20,511 bases of DNA from JBCCTX01 sp964468435 (GTDB lineage Bacteria > Bacteroidota > Bacteroidia > J057): the NCBI GenBank assembly GCA_964468435.1, contig CAYXVE010000075.1:1-20511 (forward strand). The letters are read 5' to 3'. The position numbers and the translations under genes are program-made. The notes beneath the pieces are model-generated. The model was not told the DNA's origin. It worked only from the letters and a program-made list of their open reading frames with translations, and did no database searches. Of this stretch, positions 1 to 8,514 are shown piece after piece (positions within the stretch are counted from its first letter, which is position 1; every line of letters starts with the position of its first letter).

Positions 1-450
1 GAATTTATTTTAGCTGCTGCTGGAGATCGTGAAGGTACTACTTATTTTAATAATTCTTCTTTGTATGGAGGAAGCTTATCAAATAGTTCTAAGGGCAGTA
101 ATATCATTGAAGTGCCAGTAACAACCATAGATAGCCAGATTAATAATCGCAACTTAAAACCTCCATTTTTGATAAAATTAGATACCCACGGGTTTGAGGT
201 ACCAATCCTTGAAGGTGCCAAACAAACACTTATTCAGACTAACCTTGTGATTATTGAAGCTTATCATTTCAAATTAACTGATGAAAGTCTAAGATTTTAT
301 GAAATATGTGAATACATGGAAGAGCTTAGCTTTTCTCCTATTGATATGGCAGACTTTATGTTAAGAAAATGTGACAATTCTTTTTGGCAGATGGATATGT
401 TTTTTGTGCCTTCATCCAGGGAAGAATTTCTTTACAGAAATTATCAATGA
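1..450 (+). CDS. FkbM-family methyltransferase, C-terminal part (5' end outside window)
   Basis: The frame is open from base 1, so only the last 149 codons are present and the N-terminal SAM-binding half lies outside the window. The segment KLDTHGFEVPILEGA (around visible residue 60) matches the conserved K-[IL]-D-x-x-G-[FY]-E-x-x-[VI]-L-x-G-A block of FkbM-type SAM-dependent methyltransferases. It is followed by the usual strand of acidic and aromatic residues (VIIEAY). Members of this family O-methylate sugars and other small molecules and often lie in polysaccharide loci. The substrate cannot be told from this fragment. No co-directional partner is visible downstream: 199 bases separate it from the next gene. 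The family call is fairly secure; the role is unknown. Confidence 0.8.
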   Translation, partial: EFILAAAGDREGTTYFNNSSLYGGSLSNSSKGSNIIEVPVTTIDSQINNRNLKPPFLIKLDTHGFEVPILEGAKQTLIQTNLVIIEAYHFKLTDESLRFYEICEYMEELSFSPIDMADFMLRKCDNSFWQMDMFFVPSSREEFLYRNYQ

Positions 451-649
451 TGCCCTTGAATGATTAACGACTTAAGCCAGACAAATAATCATCCTTTAAT
501 ATGTAAATAATACAATAACTTACTGCCAAAACATCTTTTTGTTTGGGATTTAGGTAACTTTTCAGCTTATAGTGGTTTTTATCTGAAATTAATGTTTTGT
601 TGAGGATATTAACCTTTGCAATCAATGTTCGTCAAGAAAAATATTTTTT

Positions 650-1078
650 ATGTCAGCACCTCTTACCCCATTTCATATAGCCGTACCGGTCGACGATCTC
701 GAAGCAGCCCGCCAGTTTTACGGAGGCGTATTGGGTTGTGAGGAAGGTCGTAGTAGCGATACTTGGATCGACTTCAACCTGTATGGACATCAGTTTGTAG
801 CGCATTACAAGCCTAAAGCAGGGGAAGAGCCACTTCATTCCAATCCCGTTGATGGTCATGATGTTCCTGTTCCGCATTACGGTGTCGTGTTGAAATGGGA
901 AGATTGGGAATCCCTGGCTGAGAAGCTCAATCAATTGAATACATCATTTATCATCGAACCTTATGTACGCTTCAAGGGACAACCTGGGGAACAGGCGACC
1001 ATGTTTTTCCTGGATCCAGCGGGTAATGCTTTAGAGTTCAAGGCTTTTAAAGACATAGGGCAGCTCTTCGCCAGGTAG
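650..1078 (+). CDS. VOC-family (glyoxalase/dioxygenase-fold) protein
   Basis: This is a 142-residue, single-unit vicinal-oxygen-chelate protein. The N-terminal strand FHIAVPVDDLEAARQFYGG is the classic start of the fold, and the C-terminal strand DPAGNALEFKAF is its classic end. His9, His76 (in VPHYGVV) and Glu129 (in ALEF) sit where the two-His-one-Glu metal ligands of extradiol-dioxygenase-like VOC proteins fall. That suggests a metalloenzyme rather than a metal-free binding protein. The length is normal for a one-module protein that dimerises. The ATG at 650 is the first in frame and follows an A/T-rich leader without a clear Shine-Dalgarno site. Its stop codon directly abuts the stop of the convergent lipoprotein gene. 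The substrate is unknown. Confidence 0.88.
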   Translation: MSAPLTPFHIAVPVDDLEAARQFYGGVLGCEEGRSSDTWIDFNLYGHQFVAHYKPKAGEEPLHSNPVDGHDVPVPHYGVVLKWEDWESLAEKLNQLNTSFIIEPYVRFKGQPGEQATMFFLDPAGNALEFKAFKDIGQLFAR

Positions 1079-2311
1079 TTATTCGAAGTCAGTTGTAAGT
1101 TTGAATCGCAATATCCGGCCATTACCGGCATCTGCCACATAAACGATCCGGTCCAGGTAGGCGACTCCGCGTGGTTCGCGAAACTGCGTAAGTCCATTCC
1201 CTGTTCCTCCCAAAGAGGAGATAATGGCTTTATTAGTGCGTGCACCTGGAGGTGGATTTACACCTTCATACCCGACAGCGTTGAATTGATATAGAGAATC
1301 GCGCTCTGCATCTACCACAAAAATATAATTGGTTTCATCCCCGGCTACCGTTACATCTACAGGTGAGGCAAAGCGGTTGGGTTCATAGAGAAAGCGATCT
1401 GCTTTGTCAAAATTTCCAATGGGAAGTTGCCTAAGTTCATTGCTGGCCCCCCCCTCTGTTTCGATACGTTCGATGAACGTTACCCTGAGTGTAACACCCT
1501 CACCAATAGAAGTAACCAGAAAGCTCCCACTAGGATTGACTGCTGGACTCTGCGGCGGTTTGACCAGTGAGGATATGCCCTGCGGCTTTTTGAAATAATC
1601 TCTGAAAAGTCCCAGACTGGTATTTACGAAGATGGGAGAAATGAATTCATCCGATTCAGAAAACAGGATGATGGCATCATCGGGGCCTCCAAATTGATTG
1701 ACGGAATTGGAAGGACCATTTCTGGAAACGTAATAGCGATTATCCGCTAATACAGTAATGCCCCTGAATGAGACTGCTTCATCGGCAGAAGAGGGAGAGC
1801 TCGATCTGAAGTAAAACGGATGAATGATCTTACATCTGATAGATGCAGAGGCAATACCGTAGTTTCCTGTTTTATCCAGATCAATCCGGTATACTGCTGG
1901 TAAGATAAATATTGAGCCATCGATTAAGGTATCCAGGGTACCCAATGCCAGTATATCCAGCCTTCTGTCCTGCGCAATCGCTGTCAGACCAGGTACTGTA
2001 AAACGTCCCTGTTCATTTCCGGCTTGGTCATATCCTATGATTTCTTCAGTACCACCGTCTGCTACATAAATAAGCTCATCCCATCCTGCAATAATGTCCA
2101 CTGGATAATTCAGACCCTCTATTGCTGGTTGGATCGGAACATATGCTACAGTACGGTTATCGAAGATAGGTTCATCCAGAAAGTCTGTTTCCGTTTCCGT
2201 TCCGAAAAATCCCTCGCATGCGCTCAGGACACAGCAAGTTAGACCTAGCATAACCCAATAATAGGGCTTTATAACTAGCTTTAATTTATGCATGTTTGGG
2301 CTCATCTTCAT
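1079..2311 (-). CDS. Outer-envelope lipoprotein with NHL-type beta-propeller
   Basis: This is a 410-residue protein with an SPII signal: a hydrophobic stretch at about residues 13-31 ends in the lipobox LSAC, with lipidated Cys32. An acidic linker follows (TETETDFLDEP). The mature part has NHL/YWTD-like blades. Clear ones are NYPVDIIAGWDELIYVADGG near the N-terminus, a middle blade with ASPVDVTVAGDETNYIFVVDA, and FREPRGVAYLDRIVYVADAG near the C-terminus. The repeated pattern of P-x-G/D-V-a, Y-V-A-D and G-x-x-R-I is typical of the fold. Such propellers act as ligand- or protein-binding scaffolds on the cell surface; no catalytic residues can be named. The start may be Met1, Met3 or Met7, all before the signal. 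It is transcribed divergently from the DUF2723 gene. Confidence 0.82.
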   Translation of the reverse strand: MKMSPNMHKLKLVIKPYYWVMLGLTCCVLSACEGFFGTETETDFLDEPIFDNRTVAYVPIQPAIEGLNYPVDIIAGWDELIYVADGGTEEIIGYDQAGNEQGRFTVPGLTAIAQDRRLDILALGTLDTLIDGSIFILPAVYRIDLDKTGNYGIASASIRCKIIHPFYFRSSSPSSADEAVSFRGITVLADNRYYVSRNGPSNSVNQFGGPDDAIILFSESDEFISPIFVNTSLGLFRDYFKKPQGISSLVKPPQSPAVNPSGSFLVTSIGEGVTLRVTFIERIETEGGASNELRQLPIGNFDKADRFLYEPNRFASPVDVTVAGDETNYIFVVDAERDSLYQFNAVGYEGVNPPPGARTNKAIISSLGGTGNGLTQFREPRGVAYLDRIVYVADAGNGRILRFKLTTDFE

Positions 2312-2400
2312 TTATTATTGTTAGCACCGCAGATTTACACAGATTTGTAGAGATATTCAAAACCTTTGCCTGTAACTTTTTCTTTTTTCATCCTACTTAC

Positions 2401-2427
2401 TTGGCATAGTTGTTTTGACTAATTTTG
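2401..2427 (+). promoter_or_regulatory. Candidate Bacteroidota-type promoter for the DUF2723 gene
   Basis: In the 197-base divergent intergenic region, TAATTTTG at 2420-2427 fits the Bacteroidota -7 consensus TAnnTTTG exactly. A TTG at 2401-2403 lies 16 bases upstream, slightly closer than the usual spacing to the -33 element. It would place the start of transcription about 75 bases before the ATG at 2509. The region is A/T-rich, so chance matches are possible. Confidence 0.25.
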
Positions 2428-2508
2428 ATTTATTTGCATCATAACAGGATCGACATATCATTTTTCTGTAATAATAGTTAAATTCGGTGCCTGAAAATAA
2501 CAAGACGT

Positions 2509-5500
2509 ATGAATTATAACCGCATCAATAATTTAACAGGCTGGGGGGTATTCTTATTTTCCTGGGTCGTCTACTTGCTGACGATGGCCTCCACAGCTAG
2601 CTTTTGGGATTGTGGAGAGTTTATTGCCTGTGCCAACGAGTTAGAGGTTCCGCATCCTCCGGGAGCGCCATTGTTTCTCATTATCGGTAGGGTATTCGCC
2701 ATCTTTGCCGGATCAACAGAGAACGTACCGGTCATGATGAATATTCTAAGTACGCTATGTGCGGCTTTTACGGTGCTGTTTACCTTTTGGATTACTACCC
2801 ATCTTGCACGTAGAATGATGGGGCTGGATAAGGTAGAACCTCAGCAAAATCAGTTGCTACTTATCATGGGAGCTGGTATCACGGGTGCGCTGGTATGTAC
2901 ATTTGCAGATTCTTTCTGGTTCAACGCCGTAGAAGCAGAGGTTTATGCGATGAGTTCTTTTTTTACAGCAATTGTTGTTTGGTTGATGTTCAAGTGGGAA
3001 TCACATGCTGATAACCCTGGTAATGAACGCTGGATTATCCTTATTGCCTACCTTATGGGCTTGTCTATTGGCGTTCACCTGCTCAACCTGTTGACCATAC
3101 CTGCCCTAGCCTTTATCTATTATTTCAAAAAGTACGATTTTACCTGGCGGGGATTTATTATTACGGGTCTTATCTCGGTAGTTATTCTGGGCTTGATCCA
3201 GACAGGTATCATCTTGTATACCTTTGATATAGCTTGGTCACTGGAAAAGTTTTTAGTAGGTACGGCATTTGAAAATGGTTCTGTGAAAAGTGGGCTGGGG
3301 CTTCCCGTAGGTTCGGGAATTGCCATCTGGTTGCTGTTGTTGATCGGTGGCTTGATCTATCTAATTTACTACAGCAACAAGCACAATAAACCCGTACTTA
3401 ATATTGCATCGATATGCGCGATGGTCATATATATTGGTTTCTCTTCGTATGCGATGGTTCCCATCCGCTCCAATGCCAATCCAGCCATTGATGAAAATAA
3501 TCCCGACAATAGCTATACCTTCCTGCGCTATATGAAACGCGAACAGTATGGAGAGAGACCGCTTCTGAGAGGAACCTTGTATAATGCTCGTCCTGTTGCT
3601 TATGAGGATGCGGGAATGGAATATGTACTCGATGCTGAGACGGAGAGATATAGAGAAATTGGTATCAGAAGAAAATATGAGTATAGTGATGCTGATAAGA
3701 AGTGGTTTCCTCGCATGTACTATGACCAACAGCTTCGCTGGAAAAATGGACCGCACGCTTATGTCAACTACGTAAAAAATACAGGAGATCCCAACCGGAA
3801 TGATGATGATGCCCCCACTCCAGCTGAAGACCTCAAGTTTTTCCTGGATTACCAACTGGGACATATGTACTGGCGATATTTTATGTGGAATTTTGCAGGC
3901 CGTCAGGGAGATGTACAGGATATGGACTGGGAGAGTGGCGTAAATGTCAATGAAGTAGCTGATATGCCCGAGTCGATCAGAAAGGATCCTGGGAAAAATC
4001 ACTATTATTATCTCCCCTTTTTACTGGGCTTGCTAGGACTCTACTGGCAGGCCAGAAAGCGTTGGTCTGACGCAGTTGTAGTGGGTCTATTATTTTTCTT
4101 TACCGGAATTGCCATCGTGATTTACTTAAATCAGTATCCCTCTCAACCAAGGGAAAGGGATTATTCTTTTGCAGGGTCATTCCAGACCTATGCTATCTGG
4201 GTGGGACTCGGTGTGATAGGATTGTATGAAATTTTCAAAAAATATCTCAAAGGTGCATCCACCTATGCAGCTGTAGGGCTGGGGCTGATACCCCCCTTAC
4301 TGATGGGTGTGCAAAACTGGGACGACCATTCCAGAGCAGGAAGATATCTTGCTCCTGATTCAGCTTACAATCTTTTAAATTCGCTGGCACCCAATGCCAT
4401 TCTGTTTACCAATGGCGATAATGATACTTTCCCTTTATGGTACATACAAGAGGTGGAAAATGTAAGACCGGATGTGAGGGTGTTGTGTCTAAGTTATGTA
4501 AATACAGACTGGTATATCAACCAGATGAAGCAGCAGATCAACGAATCTGAACCCCTTCCCTTGTCGCTGGATCGAGATCAGTATCTGGGGCAGAAGAATC
4601 AAGGCTGGGACCAGGGAAGCAAGCAGAAACTCTCTGTCAGGTTACGTGCAGATACTACCGGACTTCTTGAAAATAATGTGATCTCAACATACGAAATACC
4701 CTACGTTCAATCTCCGATGACCTGGGAAGTTTCTACCCGAGGGGGAGGTAATGTAAGATATTTGGAACTCAAGGATAGAGTTGTATTGAATCTTCTGGAA
4801 AATATATCCCAGGACGGATGGGAGCGTCCCATTTACTTTGCCAATACCGTATCCAGAAGTAGTATGCTGGGACTCGAAAATTATCTGCGTTTGGAAGGAA
4901 TGGCCTATCGCATTACCCCGGTACAGAATCCCCTTCCGGCAGACCCCTACGATTTCTATGTTGGAGGTATTGAGCCTAACCTCATGTATGAAAATATCAC
5001 TGAAAATTTTAGATATCGTAACCTGAACAATCCCGATGTATATTACGATGAAAATTCGCGTCGCAGCATCATCAACTATCAGAGCATTTTCTATCGACTC
5101 GCTAATTATTATCACCAGGAGGCTGAAAGAATGGAAGCAGACTCTTCCATGACCACACCTATGCTGGAGATAGAGGGAAGAAGTCTCTCACGGGAGCAAC
5201 AGATTCAGGAGCTGCGTCAAAGAGCACAAAATCTGATCAATTTTACGGAAGAAAATTTCCCTTATTCTGTAGTTAATCCGGGTCCATTTTTCAAAATGAG
5301 AACAGGTATCATGTACGAAAGATTGGGTATTGCAGAGAAGGCAGAGGCATATTTTGCTGAAACCAAAGAGGAATGTCTGGAAGTATTGGAATTTTATAGA
5401 ACTAACAATGCTTCATCTCCCAGAGAAGGCGATTACAGTACTGCTTTGAGAATGCTGTATCAGCATTATGCAACTTCAGGGGATCAGGAGATTGCACAGC

Positions 5501-5544
5501 AGTTACTGGAAGAAATTCAGGCAGCAGGGATTTCCCTGAATTAA
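2509..5544 (+). CDS. DUF2723-family membrane glycosyltransferase (GT117 / protein O-mannosyltransferase-like)
   Basis: This is a 1011-residue multi-pass membrane protein. The N-terminus carries the DUF2723 signature: a first helix, then SFWDCGEFIACANELEVPHP in the first outer loop, where Asp and Glu lie in the position of the catalytic acidic pair of GT-C enzymes, then PGAPLFLIIGRVF. About ten or more hydrophobic helices follow between residues 10 and 610. They are interrupted by a large soluble loop (about 325-490) containing SQPRERDYSF-like conserved text further on. A soluble C-terminal half includes the NGDNDTFPLWYIQEVE motif and ends in a helical, TPR-like region. The family is widespread in Bacteroidota and is annotated as glycosyltransferase family 117 or protein O-mannosyltransferase-like. 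It presumably transfers a lipid-linked sugar at the outer face of the inner membrane. The acceptor is not known from this sequence. Confidence 0.9.
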   Translation: MNYNRINNLTGWGVFLFSWVVYLLTMASTASFWDCGEFIACANELEVPHPPGAPLFLIIGRVFAIFAGSTENVPVMMNILSTLCAAFTVLFTFWITTHLARRMMGLDKVEPQQNQLLLIMGAGITGALVCTFADSFWFNAVEAEVYAMSSFFTAIVVWLMFKWESHADNPGNERWIILIAYLMGLSIGVHLLNLLTIPALAFIYYFKKYDFTWRGFIITGLISVVILGLIQTGIILYTFDIAWSLEKFLVGTAFENGSVKSGLGLPVGSGIAIWLLLLIGGLIYLIYYSNKHNKPVLNIASICAMVIYIGFSSYAMVPIRSNANPAIDENNPDNSYTFLRYMKREQYGERPLLRGTLYNARPVAYEDAGMEYVLDAETERYREIGIRRKYEYSDADKKWFPRMYYDQQLRWKNGPHAYVNYVKNTGDPNRNDDDAPTPAEDLKFFLDYQLGHMYWRYFMWNFAGRQGDVQDMDWESGVNVNEVADMPESIRKDPGKNHYYYLPFLLGLLGLYWQARKRWSDAVVVGLLFFFTGIAIVIYLNQYPSQPRERDYSFAGSFQTYAIWVGLGVIGLYEIFKKYLKGASTYAAVGLGLIPPLLMGVQNWDDHSRAGRYLAPDSAYNLLNSLAPNAILFTNGDNDTFPLWYIQEVENVRPDVRVLCLSYVNTDWYINQMKQQINESEPLPLSLDRDQYLGQKNQGWDQGSKQKLSVRLRADTTGLLENNVISTYEIPYVQSPMTWEVSTRGGGNVRYLELKDRVVLNLLENISQDGWERPIYFANTVSRSSMLGLENYLRLEGMAYRITPVQNPLPADPYDFYVGGIEPNLMYENITENFRYRNLNNPDVYYDENSRRSIINYQSIFYRLANYYHQEAERMEADSSMTTPMLEIEGRSLSREQQIQELRQRAQNLINFTEENFPYSVVNPGPFFKMRTGIMYERLGIAEKAEAYFAETKEECLEVLEFYRTNNASSPREGDYSTALRMLYQHYATSGDQEIAQQLLEEIQAAGISLN

Positions 5545-5695
5545 TGATATGATAATGCGTAGGTCCAATCCATGGCTTGGGCTTACTCCTTATCTTGGTG
5601 ATCAAGAGCGAAGAGTAACATCAAAATATGCTTTTTTATTTTCATCGCTGATTTGACCTATAGCAATTATTTACATTAGAAATTAACGGTATTTT

Positions 5696-8026
5696 ATGCA
5701 AACATTCAAAATGTTTATGCTACTAGCTTCTTCGTTGATGTTTTCCTGGTGTAGCAGCCCGGAGGCCACCCCTTCTGATTCTTCCCCAACAATCCCCATT
5801 ATCCCCAAGCCGGCATCCATGCGTGTCGAGCCAGGTAATCACAGCCTGGATGGTTTTGCAAAAATATATGCTGAAACAGATCTTATGGAAGTTGCGATGT
5901 ACCTGTCTGCTACAATCTCTCCTTATTTGGAGGGTACATTAGCAGTTGAGGAATGGAATGGAAATGAAAAGGCTTCCAGGGGTATTTACTTAAGTTCTGA
6001 TCCTTCTATTTCAAACCCGGAAGCTTATGTGTTGGATATCGGTTCAAAGCAGATATTTATACAAGCTTCAACTCCACATGGTGTGTTTTACGCTATACAA
6101 TCTTTCAGGCAGTTACTTCCTGCTGGAGCTCTTAACAATCCACAGGCTTCAATATCTATACCAGCACTAAATATTACGGATCAACCCAGATATTCCTACC
6201 GGGGTATGCATCTGGATGTGGGCAGACATTTTTTCTCCGTTGATTTCATCAAAAGATATATTGATCTCTTAGCGCTGCACAAACTCAATACATTTCACTG
6301 GCACCTCACCGAAGATCAGGGATGGCGTATTGAGATCAAACAATATCCCAAACTTACAGAGGTGGGTGCTTACCGGGATGAAACGCTGGTAGGACACTAC
6401 CGGGATCAACCCCATCAATTTGATGGTGAACGATATGGAGGTTATTACACGCAGGAGGAGGTAAGGGAAATAGTTGCTTATGCTTCAGAAAGATATGTAA
6501 CGGTAATTCCAGAAATCGAAATGCCTGGACATGCTATGGCTGCTTTGACAGCTTATCCAGAACTGGCCTGTACGGAGGGTCCTTTTAAGGTTGCCCAAAA
6601 GTGGGGTATTTTTGAAGAGATCTTCTGCCCTACAGAAGAAACTTTTACTTTTCTGGAGAATGTGTTACTGGAAGTGATGGAATTGTTTCCCAGCCAATAT
6701 ATACATATAGGAGGTGATGAAGCCCCTAAAATCCGATGGGAAGAAAGTCCGGCAGCCCAGGCAGTCATGCGTAGAGAGGAGCTTGAGGATGAGCATGAAC
6801 TGCAAAGCTATTTTATTCAGCGAATCGAAAAGTTTGTCAACTCACATGGTAAGCAGATTATAGGCTGGGATGAAATATTGGAAGGGGGCCTGGCGCCCCA
6901 TGCAACTGTTATGAGCTGGAGGGGAACCGAAGGTGGTATCGAGGCGGCCAGACAGGGACACGATGTAATCATGACACCCACTTCTTATCTGTATTTTGAT
7001 TATTATCAGGCTGATCCTTCTCAGGAACCTCTGGCTATCGGGGGTATGTTGCCATTGGAAAAGGTATATCATTTTGAACCTACTCCAGAGGAGTTGTCCG
7101 AAGAAGAAGCCCAGCATATACTGGGCGCACAGGCAAATTTGTGGACAGAGTATATCAAGACTCCTGACAAAGTAGAATATATGGTGTATCCACGTGCATG
7201 TGCATTGGCAGAACTCAACTGGACACCAGCAACTAGCAAGGATTACAATGACTTTGTACAACGTCTAGTCCAGCATTTTGACCTACTTGATGCTCTGGAT
7301 GTCAACTACTCCAAAGCTGTATACAGCGTTGAGCCGGAGATTATTCCCGATTCATCTGAGCAGAAACTAGCAATAGCACTCAAAACAGGTCTGAAAGACC
7401 TAACCATTAGATATACATTGGACGGAAACGAGCCATCTGGCGACACAAAAATGTATACAGCCCCATTTTCACCTGAAAAGTCTACAACAATCAAAGCTGC
7501 AGTTTTCAAGAATGAAGAAAAAGTGGGCAATACCATGCATCAGGATATCTATATTCATCAAGCTATCACATTCAAACCTGTATTAACATATCCTCCTTCT
7601 GGAAAATACAATGCAGGCCCTTTTGTCTTGACAAATGGTATCAGAGGTACCCAGATATTCAATGATTTGTGGTATGGATTTGATGGAAATGACTTTGCCG
7701 CTACTCTGGATCTCAAAACTGTGAAGTCTGTGGATACGATCCAGATTGGATTTTTACACACTCCTTATGCATGGATATTTTATCCCTCAATTGTGCAGAT
7801 CGAAGTTTCAAGAGATGGGGAAAGCTATGACATGCTATACAATGAACCTGATCCTTTGGCCATTTTGGAAGAAACGCCGGTAGGAATGAAAAATCATACA
7901 CTCGCATTTTCAGGAAAAGAAATTCGCTATCTCAGAATTACTGCTCAAAATACCATTATTCCAAACTGGCATGGCGGATCTGGCAATGGAAGCTGGCTTT
8001 TTGTTGATGAGATTGTGGTGAAGTAG
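5696..8026 (+). CDS. Exported beta-N-acetylhexosaminidase, GH20
   Basis: This 776-residue exported enzyme should remove terminal N-acetylhexosamine from chitin-, peptidoglycan- or glycoprotein-derived glycans. The order is: signal peptide (residues 1-18), a GH20b-like N-terminal domain (about 30-165), and the catalytic TIM barrel (about 168-510). The barrel has HLDVGRHFF, NTFHWHLTEDQGWRIEI, PEIEMPGHA and HIGGDEAPK. Asp341-Glu342 are the substrate-assisted catalytic pair. Later come GWDEILEGG, the MSWRG loop and LGAQANLWTEY. After the barrel come a chitobiase/FN3-like segment (TLDGNEPSG, about 555-630) and a discoidin/F5-8C-like domain at the C-terminus. The signal ends in FSWCSS. Cys19 could be lipidated, but Trp at -1 is atypical for a lipobox. 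Lipoprotein status is therefore unsure, while the enzyme family is secure. Confidence 0.94.
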   Translation: MQTFKMFMLLASSLMFSWCSSPEATPSDSSPTIPIIPKPASMRVEPGNHSLDGFAKIYAETDLMEVAMYLSATISPYLEGTLAVEEWNGNEKASRGIYLSSDPSISNPEAYVLDIGSKQIFIQASTPHGVFYAIQSFRQLLPAGALNNPQASISIPALNITDQPRYSYRGMHLDVGRHFFSVDFIKRYIDLLALHKLNTFHWHLTEDQGWRIEIKQYPKLTEVGAYRDETLVGHYRDQPHQFDGERYGGYYTQEEVREIVAYASERYVTVIPEIEMPGHAMAALTAYPELACTEGPFKVAQKWGIFEEIFCPTEETFTFLENVLLEVMELFPSQYIHIGGDEAPKIRWEESPAAQAVMRREELEDEHELQSYFIQRIEKFVNSHGKQIIGWDEILEGGLAPHATVMSWRGTEGGIEAARQGHDVIMTPTSYLYFDYYQADPSQEPLAIGGMLPLEKVYHFEPTPEELSEEEAQHILGAQANLWTEYIKTPDKVEYMVYPRACALAELNWTPATSKDYNDFVQRLVQHFDLLDALDVNYSKAVYSVEPEIIPDSSEQKLAIALKTGLKDLTIRYTLDGNEPSGDTKMYTAPFSPEKSTTIKAAVFKNEEKVGNTMHQDIYIHQAITFKPVLTYPPSGKYNAGPFVLTNGIRGTQIFNDLWYGFDGNDFAATLDLKTVKSVDTIQIGFLHTPYAWIFYPSIVQIEVSRDGESYDMLYNEPDPLAILEETPVGMKNHTLAFSGKEIRYLRITAQNTIIPNWHGGSGNGSWLFVDEIVVK

Positions 8027-8163
8027 ATGGAGTGTTGTTGTACATCTCCTCAATCGCTAGTAAATGTTTTTGTAAGTGTCTATTGTACCAATGTAATGGG
8101 GGACATTCAGCTTCCCTTTTCAAATAGTGTATAAATGTATAAAGAGAAGTATTGAGGTTTAAA

Positions 8164-8406
8164 TTAGGTGTTAATAGCTTCTACTGCAGAAATTTCCGGA
8201 GCTACACGTTTGATTACCTGTTCAATCCCAGCTTTTAGAGTCATGCTACTCATACTACAGGATTCACAGTTTCCCAATAGTTCGAGCTCTACGACCATGT
8301 CATCGCGTATTTGATGAATACGCACATCGCCACCATCTGATTTGAGATAGTCTCTAATTGATTCAAGGGCTGCCTCGATCCTGGCATGTAAATTTTCTTT
8401 TATCAT
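8164..8406 (-). CDS. NifU C-terminal-domain Fe-S scaffold protein
   Basis: This small protein (80 residues from the chosen start) consists only of a NifU C-terminal domain. It has YLKSDGGDVRIHQI near the N-terminus and the cluster-binding GNCESCSMSSMTLK with its CxxC. Proteins of this type hold a [4Fe-4S] cluster between two subunits and pass it to apo-proteins. An in-frame ATG six codons upstream (8424) would add MLYLAT, but the start at 8406 (MIKENL) fits the family's usual N-terminus better. It lies on the same strand just downstream of mrp, with about 108 bases between. Co-transcription of two Fe-S carriers is plausible. Confidence 0.88.
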   Translation of the reverse strand: MIKENLHARIEAALESIRDYLKSDGGDVRIHQIRDDMVVELELLGNCESCSMSSMTLKAGIEQVIKRVAPEISAVEAINT

Positions 8407-8514
8407 CGTGGCTAAATATAGCATGTATTACTGTTAGGACGAAATGATCAGGTTGATGTTTCAATAAAGATCACCAATGCGAAACATTTTATTTGAGTAA
8501 GTCTTCAGGTAGCA

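Noticed and set aside
593..618. Possible promoter with TTTG elements before the VOC gene
   Set aside because: TAACCTTTG has one base too many for TAnnTTTG and the upstream TTTTG is only about ten bases away.
3361..4002. 213-codon minus-strand frame inside the DUF2723 gene
   Set aside because: It is antisense to a strongly supported gene and rich in Ile/Ser/His as expected for a codon shadow; no recognisable motif.
8027..8163. Terminator search between the convergent GH20 and NifU-domain genes
   Set aside because: Only weak four-base pairings (for example GGAG/CTCC) were found, with no T-run next to them.
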